Assembly: GCA_047634655.1 (NCBI GenBank) | Contig: JBLIHY010000067.1 | Span: 1-12,247 of the forward strand | Length of the DNA: 12,247 nucleotides | Direction of reading: 5' to 3' | Source: CANLBN01 sp047634655 | GTDB lineage: Bacteria; Pseudomonadota; Gammaproteobacteria; Pseudomonadales; Cellvibrionaceae | Shown: positions 7,573 to 12,247 of the stretch, piece by piece | How the letters are laid out: every line of letters begins with the position of its first letter | Position numbering within the stretch: position 1 is the first letter of the stretch | The notes under the pieces: generated by a model | Told to the model about the DNA's origin: nothing | Database searches by the model: none | What the model saw: the letters and a program-made list of their open reading frames with translations, nothing else | Translations under genes and position numbers: made by a program

Positions 7573-8223
7573 ATGAATTTAGTGAAGAGGTTAGCTAATT
7601 GCCAACTAAAATCGTTAGGTAATTTTACACAAAAAGGATACTTGGACGTGGAACAGAGAAGCGATAAAGCTGTTAGGGTAGGATTGTTATTCAGAGAATA
7701 TAACGACAATTTCTATAGCTTCAAAGCGTTATGCCAACAAATCAAAGAAGATTGGATTTGTCACGGTCGCGATTGGAGCCTCCCCGGGTTCCGAGCCATT
7801 GCCGTCTGCAGATTTGGAAAGTGGCGAATGCATGTTCGTCACAGATTCGTACGGGCACCTTTTAGCATGCTCTATCGTATCCTTTACCGTCGAGTAAGAA
7901 ATCGATATGGTATCGAATTACCTTACACAGTATCCCTTGGTCGCAAAGTGATTATCGAGCACCAAAACGGTATAGTAATTCACGGAAACGTCACAATTGG
8001 CGACGAATGCATAATTCGCCAAGGCGTCACTATCGGTAATGTCAGAATTGAGAATCCGGATGAAGCTCCTCAGCTCGGACACCGCGTAAATATCGGTGCT
8101 GGTGCAAAATTACTGGGAAACATCAAAATTGGCAATGATGTCCTTATAGGGGCTAATGCCGTCGTTATAAAAGATGCTCCCTGCGGACAGACTGTAGTAG
8201 GTGTCCCAGCGAAGGGCTATTAA
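7573..8223 (+). CDS. Serine O-acetyltransferase-like hexapeptide-repeat acyltransferase
   Basis: Left-handed beta-helix acetyltransferase of the CysE-like type that is common in polysaccharide clusters. From the ATG at 7573 it has 216 residues; a GTG at 7648 with AAGGA 9 nt upstream is a credible alternative that would give 191 residues, closer to short homologues. The alpha-helical N-terminal part includes IKEDWICHGRDWSLPGFRAIAV. It is followed by YGIELPYTVSLGRKVIIEHQ, NGIVIHGNVTIGDECIIRQG, the repeat coils VNIGAGAKLLGNIKIGNDV and LIGANAVVIKDAPCGQTVVG, then VPAKGY. The His residues in the IEHQNGIVIH stretch match the active-site region of serine acetyltransferases. The C-terminus stops right after VVGVPA, a little short for the family, and the stop codon lies inside a hairpin loop. 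Given the partner glycosyltransferase, acetylation of a sugar or lipid-linked intermediate is as likely as cysteine synthesis. Confidence 0.85.
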   Translation: MNLVKRLANCQLKSLGNFTQKGYLDVEQRSDKAVRVGLLFREYNDNFYSFKALCQQIKEDWICHGRDWSLPGFRAIAVCRFGKWRMHVRHRFVRAPFSMLYRILYRRVRNRYGIELPYTVSLGRKVIIEHQNGIVIHGNVTIGDECIIRQGVTIGNVRIENPDEAPQLGHRVNIGAGAKLLGNIKIGNDVLIGANAVVIKDAPCGQTVVGVPAKGY

Positions 8224-8241
8224 GTGAGAGCCCTTCGCTGG
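8206..8241. repeat. 13-bp perfect inverted repeat spanning the acetyltransferase stop codon
   Basis: CCAGCGAAGGGCT (8206-8218) and AGCCCTTCGCTGG (8229-8241) pair perfectly, 9 of 13 pairs being G-C, with a 10-nt loop that contains the TAA stop at 8221-8223. No T-run follows on either strand. It could be a Rho-type or mRNA-stabilising 3' hairpin, or the end of an inserted segment; a classical intrinsic terminator is not supported. Confidence 0.75.
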
Positions 8242-8344
8242 TGCAATGCTGATATCCTGCCCGTCAAATTGGTAAATCTTTCACATTCGGCTCTTTGAGG
8301 GCTCAGCCTGCTAAGCCTATAAAGCTGAATAACGCCGTCACTGA

Positions 8345-8599
8345 GCCGATAGCTGGTACCCATTAGTTCGTATAGATAACAATAAAATACCAACGATAAG
8401 CGAAGAAACAAAAAAATTATCGTCAGATTCGCCATTTACTGAAGCATTCCTTTACTGGCTGAAACTAGGTTTTATCAGTTTTGGTGGGCCAGCCGTGGAA
8501 GCCAACAGTAAGCTCCGGCCGTACAAGGTTGACCTTAAACTAAGGCAAATGGGGAGTGCGATTTATAAATCGCCCAGACTAGGCATTCTGAGGCATTAA
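8345..8599 (+). pseudogene. chrA: Chromate transporter (ChrA) N-terminal fragment
   Basis: The open frame from 8345 to the TAA at 8597-8599 contains SDSPFTEAFLYWLKLGFISF followed by GGPA (ending at 8494). This is the signature first membrane segment of CHR-family chromate efflux transporters, whose proteins start with a similar polar stretch and continue from FGGPAGQI. After GGPA the similarity stops completely (VEANSKLRPYKVDLKLRQMG and onward is unrelated). No ATG or GTG lies upstream in frame, so this is a fragment, not a short gene. About 20 residues are recognisable out of a family of roughly 400. A deletion or insertion near 8495 removed the rest. The fragment separates the polysaccharide pair from dxs. 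Confidence 0.6.
8558..8573. repeat. 16-bp perfect palindrome
   Basis: GCGATTTATAAATCGC is fully self-complementary. It lies just after the ChrA breakpoint. Similar GCGATTTATAAATCGC-type palindromes occur as dispersed repeats in several bacteria (recalled, not verified here), so it may be part of a small mobile repeat. Confidence 0.6.
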
Positions 8600-8625
8600 C
8601 CATACAATAGCTTTTTGCCCTATGA

Positions 8626-8659
8626 ACACTTACCTATGTCGACTTGCACACTTACCTAT
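8626..8659 (+). repeat. Two 12-bp direct repeats upstream of dxs
   Basis: ACACTTACCTAT occurs at 8626-8637 and again at 8648-8659, with a 22-bp period. A shorter pair, AGGCATT, lies at 8581-8587 and 8591-8597. The 22-bp period is about two helical turns, which would suit side-by-side protein binding just upstream of the dxs start, but may simply record a local duplication. Confidence 0.6.
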
Positions 8660-8678
8660 AAAGGCACACTAAATAATC

Positions 8679-10598
8679 ATGTGCAGTGAAATACCTCTAA
8701 TTCGTCCGCAAACACCTCTCCTGGATAATATCGATCATCCCGAAAATTTGAGAGATTTGGATAGACAAGAACTGCTGACACTCGCTGAAGAACTGCGACA
8801 ATACCTGCTTTACTGTGTCGGTCAGACAGGCGGACACTTCGGCGCTGGCCTTGGAGTCGTTGAGTTGACTATTGCCCTGCACTATTCCTACAAAACACCA
8901 GATGACCGCCTTGTTTGGGATGTCGGCCATCAGACCTATCCTCATAAAATTCTGACCGGCCGCCGGGAGCAAATGCTGACCATGAGAAAATGTCGTGGTC
9001 TGTCGGGTTTCCCCAAGCGCAGCGAGAGTATCTACGACACCTTCGGCGTTGGCCATTCCAGTACCTCTATCAGCGCTGCTTTGGGTATGGCGCTGGCCAA
9101 TGAGCGAAATGGTACGGACCGCAAGCATGTAGCTATTATCGGCGACGGGGCGATGACAGCGGGAATGGCCTTTGAATCACTCAACCACGTTGCTCACACT
9201 GGCCGTGACGTGCTGGTCGTTCTCAACGACAACAATATGTCTATTTCTCCCAACGTGGGCGGCCTGGCGACTTATCTATCCAGAATCTGGTCTAGTCAAT
9301 TTTATAATGCCCTGAGAGAAAATAGTAAACGTGTCTTGACCAAAATTCCTCGCGCCTGGGAAGCGGCGCGGCGCACGGAAGAACGTGTGAAGGGACTGGT
9401 TTCTCCAGGCAGTTTGTTTGAAGAAATGGGTTTCAATTATGTCGGGCCCATCGACGGGCACGATTTGCCAGAGTTATTGAATTACTTTGAAAGATTGCAA
9501 AAAATCAAAGGTCCGAAGTTATTGCACGTTATCACGCAAAAAGGCCGTGGTTTTTCCCCTGCCGAGGCGGATCCGGTCGGTTACCACGCACTTAATAAAC
9601 TGGAACCAAAACCAAAGATCAGTGTTGCGGTACCCAAGAAAAAGGTCATCCCCAAATATCAGGATGTTTTTGGTCAGTGGCTATGCGATATGGCGCAAGA
9701 GGACAAGCGCTTGGTCGGCATCACTCCAGCCATGTGCGAAGGCTCGGGGATGGTGGAGTTTTCCAAACGATTCGCAGATCGCTACCACGACGTTGCTATC
9801 GCTGAGCAGCATGCAGTAACTCTCGGAGCGGGGCTCGCCTGTGATGGCGCCAAGCCAGTAGTAGCGATCTATTCCACTTTTTTACAACGCGCCTACGATC
9901 AACTTATCCACGATGTCGCCTTGCAAAATTTGGATGTTACCTTTGCCATTGATCGCGCAGGAATTGTAGGGGAAGACGGCCCCTCTCACGCGGGCAGTTT
10001 TGATCTGAGTTATCTACGCTGTATACCTAATATTGTAGTGGCGGCACCGAGCGATGAAAATGAGTGCCGTCAATTATTGTTTTCCGCCTACGATTATCCG
10101 GGTCCAGCAGCTGTGCGTTACCCTCGCGGCGAAGGCATCGGTATTAAGATCGAAGCCAATAATTTGGCGCATAAGGTTGGTGAAGGCCGACAGGTCAGGA
10201 AAGGGAAAGAAATTGCCATACTCAATTTCGGTGTGTTGTTACCTGCCGCCGTGGAAGCGGCCAGTCGGCTCGATGCAAGCGTTTACGATATGCGTTGGGT
10301 CAAGCCCTTGGATGAGGCATTGATCAACCAAGCAAGCCAACAGCACAAACTGCTAATCACTTTGGAAGAAAATACAATTATTGGGGGCGCGGGCAGCGCA
10401 GTCGCTGAATATTTATCCTCAAAAGCGATAGTTATGCCATTGCTGCAACTGGGTCTACCCGACAAATATATTGATCACGGCAATCGGAAAAAAATTCTTG
10501 CTGCCATTGGCCTGGACGCCAGTGGAATGTACGAGAGGATCTGCAATTACTCCGACCAAGTTTTCAAGAGCAAAACAGAAAATCGGCTTATTGTATAG
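8679..10598 (+). CDS. dxs: 1-deoxy-D-xylulose-5-phosphate synthase
   Basis: Cytoplasmic, thiamine-diphosphate-dependent enzyme that condenses pyruvate with glyceraldehyde 3-phosphate to DXP, the entry step of the MEP isoprenoid pathway and a source for thiamine and pyridoxal. The 639-residue protein aligns along its length with the E. coli enzyme. Features in order: TGGHFGAGLGVVELTIALHY with the catalytic-site H53, WDVGHQTYPHKILTGRR, the ThDP/Mg motif IGDGAMTAGMAFE (G155-D156-G157) through VLNDNNMSIS (N183, N185), PGSLFEEMGFNYVGPIDGHD, ITPAMCEGSGMVEFS, AIAEQHAV with the proton-relay E376, IYSTFLQRAYDQLIHDVALQ and the C-terminal transketolase domain ending GLDASGMYERI. The ATG start agrees with the E. 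coli N-terminus, but only a distant AAGG (8661-8664) precedes it. The usual neighbours ispA and xseB are absent. It overlaps the convergent flavoprotein gene by 11 bp. Confidence 0.98.
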   Translation: MCSEIPLIRPQTPLLDNIDHPENLRDLDRQELLTLAEELRQYLLYCVGQTGGHFGAGLGVVELTIALHYSYKTPDDRLVWDVGHQTYPHKILTGRREQMLTMRKCRGLSGFPKRSESIYDTFGVGHSSTSISAALGMALANERNGTDRKHVAIIGDGAMTAGMAFESLNHVAHTGRDVLVVLNDNNMSISPNVGGLATYLSRIWSSQFYNALRENSKRVLTKIPRAWEAARRTEERVKGLVSPGSLFEEMGFNYVGPIDGHDLPELLNYFERLQKIKGPKLLHVITQKGRGFSPAEADPVGYHALNKLEPKPKISVAVPKKKVIPKYQDVFGQWLCDMAQEDKRLVGITPAMCEGSGMVEFSKRFADRYHDVAIAEQHAVTLGAGLACDGAKPVVAIYSTFLQRAYDQLIHDVALQNLDVTFAIDRAGIVGEDGPSHAGSFDLSYLRCIPNIVVAAPSDENECRQLLFSAYDYPGPAAVRYPRGEGIGIKIEANNLAHKVGEGRQVRKGKEIAILNFGVLLPAAVEAASRLDASVYDMRWVKPLDEALINQASQQHKLLITLEENTIIGGAGSAVAEYLSSKAIVMPLLQLGLPDKYIDHGNRKKILAAIGLDASGMYERICNYSDQVFKSKTENRLIV

Positions 10599-10617
10599 TC
10601 TCGGTATCCGATTTTTT
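10577..10617. terminator. Bidirectional terminator within the convergent overlap
   Basis: AAAATCGG (10579-10586) pairs with CCGATTTT (10608-10615), extendable by a G-U and an A-T pair. The 21-nt loop contains both stop codons (minus-strand TAA at 10588-10590, plus-strand TAG at 10596-10598). T-runs lie on the exit side in both directions. Each arm therefore lies in the coding end of one gene. The stem is AT-rich and the loop large, so strength is uncertain. Confidence 0.5.
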
Positions 10618-11343
10618 AGCCCGCTTATGGCCCTCGTCAGCTTCGCCCATTTTCCAGTAGCTGCTCACATAAACTTGACGACTCGATAAACCCTGCTCTT
10701 GTTTGAAATAGCGACGCAGCCGTCGCATGGATTCAAACTCCGTCGCCGACCAAACGCCGGCTTTACCACATAGCCAAGGCAGAACAGTAACTGCATCCAC
10801 CAATAGTGTATTAGCCTGATCGGGTTTGGGATTGATTACCCAGTGGAGCGCGATGCCTGAAGGCACCGCTAGCGGCAGTTTGTCGGCACTGTCCATCACT
10901 TCCACTACAGCGTAGCCCTTTGCAGTCGTTGGCAAACGTTCCAGGTTGACGCTGATAGCAGGCAGCGCCGCCATATCTCCCGCCAACAAGAACCAATCGG
11001 CCGAAAGATCGACTAACTTGGCCGCACCGGGCCCATCGACCGTAACGGTATCGCCCTCGCGACAATTCAATGCCCAGTTCGAGGCGGGACCATTGCTTCC
11101 AATAGTGTCGACGTGAACGACAAAATCCAAAGTCAAAAGCCAGTTTTTCTGATCAAAGTGACGAATGGTATACGACCGTTTGAGGATTTTTTGCTCTACT
11201 GGCAGTAGAAGTTTGACGTAACCACTTTCATAACCTGCAGGAAAATCTTTCAGTGCTTCTCCGCCTAACAGGATACGTATCATGTTAGGACTTAAACGCT
11301 GTTTTTGTCGAACCGACAATATTCGATTTCGCCTGGCTGTCAC
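10588..11343 (-). CDS. Siderophore-interacting FAD-binding protein (ViuB/YqjH-type ferric reductase)
   Basis: Cytoplasmic flavoprotein that uses NAD(P)H to reduce ferric siderophores and free the iron. The start is a GTG at 11343 with GAGAGG 4 nt upstream. The 251-residue protein has the FAD-binding RSYTIR (56-61), the family block DFVVHVDTIGSNGPASNWA (73-91), the NAD(P)-domain start FLLAGDMAALPAI (118-130), WSATEFESMRRLRRYFKQE and the typical C-terminal YVSSYWKMGEADEGHKRAKK (225-244). Length and domain order are normal for the family. No siderophore receptor or transporter gene is adjacent, and I found no convincing Fur box upstream. It converges on dxs with an 11-bp tail-to-tail overlap. 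Confidence 0.93.
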   Translation of the reverse strand: MTARRNRILSVRQKQRLSPNMIRILLGGEALKDFPAGYESGYVKLLLPVEQKILKRSYTIRHFDQKNWLLTLDFVVHVDTIGSNGPASNWALNCREGDTVTVDGPGAAKLVDLSADWFLLAGDMAALPAISVNLERLPTTAKGYAVVEVMDSADKLPLAVPSGIALHWVINPKPDQANTLLVDAVTVLPWLCGKAGVWSATEFESMRRLRRYFKQEQGLSSRQVYVSSYWKMGEADEGHKRAKKSDTETIQ

Positions 11344-11430
11344 GGGACCTCTCTAATTTTTAATGGCTAATGTAATACCGGGAAGATGGATATTTTTACG
11401 GGTTGTTGATAACCACGATATTTAAAGTCG

Positions 11431-11443
11431 AAGGTAATACCTT
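11431..11443. repeat. 13-bp palindrome AAGGTA-A-TACCTT
   Basis: Two perfect 6-bp arms around one base, about 90 bp upstream of the flavoprotein start (minus strand) and just beyond the DUF442 gene remnant. Possible operator; no known motif recognised. Confidence 0.3.
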
Positions 11444-11515
11444 TTAAGAACTGCTAAAAACTGCGGCTAGATCCAACGATTTCATCCGCCGAAAAGCTGC
11501 GGTCTGTTGATGAGC
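11444..11515 (-). pseudogene. Out-of-frame tail of the DUF442 gene
   Basis: On the minus strand from 11519 one frame reads LSSSTDRSFSADEIV and then degenerates. The original frame resumes sense at 11476 with LDLAAVFSSS and TAA at 11444-11446. Together they resemble the usual C-terminal segment of the family (a SADEIV-type helix followed by a GYDL-type ending), with an apparent deletion between the two pieces. Confidence 0.5.
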
Positions 11516-11842
11516 TCAGTTAGATAAAGTCCAAAGTATGTTGCAACGTGTGCCAGAGCGACAATACGCGTGTACGGGCTTCTGAACCTTGGTTAGCAAT
11601 TCACCAAATTGCTCGCCATCTTTCTTGGTAACATTGCCTGAAGCTACAGGCATAAGGTGGGCTTCCATACCGAGCGCCTTTGCGGCAGCGGCGATTGTTT
11701 CAAAATCCGGTTGATTTGGATCCTCGTGATCATAGCGATTGCAGATAATAGTTTTTATTCCGTCTGCATGAAGCTGCTGTAAATCATCCAATGAAATTTG
11801 TCCCGAAGTTGTTAGCTCATCGCTGAGTACTTGTCGTTGCAT
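11516..11842 (-). CDS. DUF442/TIGR01244 phosphatase-like protein, frameshifted C-terminus
   Basis: Small cytoplasmic protein with a tyrosine-phosphatase-like fold; in several bacteria this domain (also the Blh N-terminal domain) is linked to sulfide or persulfide handling, though the reaction is not settled. The ATG at 11842 follows GAGGAA with a 6-nt spacer. The 108 residues show the family start (TSGQISLDDLQQLHADGIKT), IICNRYDHEDPNQPDFETIA, PVASGNVTKKD and the active loop AYCRSGTRCNILWTL with C94 and R99. The frame then hits TGA at 11516-11518. In a shifted frame the text continues with SFSADEIV, and back in the first frame LDLAAVF, both of which are what the family carries after the active loop. 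The gene has therefore suffered small indels near 11520 and 11478 and lost the last 25-30 residues. The catalytic loop is intact, so activity is possible but not certain. Confidence 0.85.
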   Translation of the reverse strand: MQRQVLSDELTTSGQISLDDLQQLHADGIKTIICNRYDHEDPNQPDFETIAAAAKALGMEAHLMPVASGNVTKKDGEQFGELLTKVQKPVHAYCRSGTRCNILWTLSN

Positions 11843-11918
11843 AAACGCTTCCTCGTTTTTAGTTTAATGAATCTCTGACCAATCCAGAGACTCCTGCATC
11901 ACAGGAAAGTGCTGTCAT

Positions 11919-11934
11919 ATTCAATTATATGAAG
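11919..11934. promoter_or_regulatory. AT-rich imperfect palindrome upstream of DUF442
   Basis: ATTC-AATTATAT-GAAG, with TTCA-N6-TGAA as its perfect core, lies 77 bp before the DUF442 start. BigR/SqrR-type ArsR-family regulators, which control genes with this domain in other bacteria, are reported to bind ATTC-N8-GAAT; this site differs by one base. No such regulator is encoded in the window. Suggestive only. Confidence 0.3.
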
Positions 11935-11940
11935 TAACTG

Positions 11941-11984
11941 AAAATACTCTGATTAATTCATGAATGAATTAATCAGAGTATTTT
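11941..11984. terminator. 21-bp perfect inverted repeat, probable bidirectional terminator
   Basis: The arms 11941-11961 and 11964-11984 are exact reverse complements with only 2 bases between them. The outer ends are AAAA on the left and TTTT on the right, followed by a further T, so transcripts from either direction would form a long stem with a U-tract at its base. It lies 165 bp beyond the stop of the minus-strand gene at the right edge, so it most likely ends that transcript. Its length and AT content are unusual for a plain terminator. Confidence 0.65.
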
Positions 11985-12148
11985 TAATATTTACATAAGC
12001 CGTTTTCTCAGAGGACAGTTTTATCTTCAAATGAGAGCGCCACGCCCGCTGACAGGATATTTGCCAGCGTACTTACTGGAAAATACTACAAACATATACG
12101 GCAATCGCTTAAAAAAGTGGTTTTCTACACCGGCACAAATCATGAATT
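11985..12148. other. Gene-free stretch between the inverted repeat and the right-edge gene
   Basis: With the sequence left of the inverted repeat, this makes up a gap of about 300 bp (11843-12148) without a gene. Stops occur in all frames and no RNA gene is recognisable. Confidence 0.5.
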
Positions 12149-12247
12149 CTACGTCTGTCCTTCGATAGATTTGCCGACATGAAGACCACACTCTCGATCT
12201 TTGAGTACTTTGGTGGGATCGTAGTAATCCTCTTCGATCGGTAGGTC
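12149..12247 (-). CDS. cysH: Probable CysH (APS/PAPS reductase), last 32 codons
   Basis: The frame open from the right edge to TAG at 12149-12151 reads DLPIEEDYYDPTKVLKDREC followed by GLHVGKSIEGQT. The ECGLH motif at the C-terminus is the catalytic-cysteine signature of assimilatory (phospho)adenylylsulfate reductases, which reduce activated sulfate to sulfite with thioredoxin. The E. coli protein ends in the same RECGLH motif plus two residues, so the extra nine residues here are a difference. Only this piece is in the window, so the choice between APS and PAPS as substrate cannot be made. Confidence 0.6.
   Translation of the reverse strand, partial: DLPIEEDYYDPTKVLKDRECGLHVGKSIEGQT

Noticed and set aside
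8206..8241. Integron attC site or intrinsic terminator
   Set aside because: No GTTRRRY/RYYYAAC core sites were found beside the repeat, and no T-run follows, so neither label is supported.
8220..8435. 71-residue minus-strand ORF over the hairpin and ChrA stub
   Set aside because: No family resemblance, and its end is formed by the inverted repeat; the ChrA reading on the plus strand explains part of the region better.
11344..11445. Fur box upstream of the siderophore-interacting protein
   Set aside because: GATAACCACGATATTT resembles only part of the GATAATGATAATCATTATC consensus and is not symmetric enough to call.
1..12247. CRISPR array, toxin-antitoxin pair, retron or anti-phage system
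   Set aside because: No regularly spaced repeats and no gene of these families were found; the intergenic stretches hold only scars and short repeats.

Overview
The window looks like a piece of a gammaproteobacterial chromosome. DsbD, DXS and the CysH-type tail read closely like their gammaproteobacterial counterparts, the tRNA encodes its own CCA end, and Shine-Dalgarno sites of the AGGAG/GAGGAA type precede most genes. The large sets of intact housekeeping and envelope genes are separated by scarred, gene-poor stretches. I cannot name a genus from sequence alone; a Cellvibrio-like or Alteromonas-like marine relative would be a guess.

Layout. Positions 1-2903 (minus strand) hold an RND efflux pair: a periplasmic adaptor followed, with an 8-bp overlap, by the N-terminal two thirds of an inner-membrane permease that runs off the left edge. 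Positions 2904-4407 are a scar zone. It holds a decayed IS4-family transposase tail (plus), a possible 30-residue small ORF (minus), an intact tRNA-Pro(GGG) (minus), a perfect 11-bp hairpin and a 15-bp tandem duplication. Positions 4408-6261 (plus) encode DsbD, with all six redox cysteines present. Positions 6554-8223 (plus) are a two-gene polysaccharide cassette: a GT2 glycosyltransferase and a serine-O-acetyltransferase-like hexapeptide protein. A 13-bp inverted repeat holds the second gene's stop codon in its loop. Positions 8224-8678 are another scar with a start-less N-terminal fragment of a chromate transporter (ChrA), a 16-bp palindrome and 12-bp direct repeats. Positions 8679-10598 (plus) encode DXS. 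It converges, with an 11-bp overlap, on a ViuB/YqjH-type siderophore-interacting flavoprotein (10588-11343, minus). Further right are a DUF442/TIGR01244 phosphatase-like gene (11516-11842, minus) with a frameshifted tail, a perfect 21-bp inverted repeat that is probably a terminator, and the last 32 codons of what is probably cysH (minus).

How the genes fit together. The RND pair is a drug or metabolite exporter module. DsbD carries electrons from cytoplasmic thioredoxin to periplasmic thiol partners. The GT2 and acetyltransferase genes probably decorate a surface polysaccharide. DXS opens the MEP isoprenoid pathway. The siderophore-interacting protein releases iron from imported ferric siderophores. 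DUF442 and CysH suggest a sulfur-metabolism neighbourhood. These modules do not form one pathway. I did not find a convincing new multi-gene system. The most notable signals are structural: terminators that share stop codons, pseudogene stubs at module borders, and a recent-looking frameshift in the DUF442 gene.
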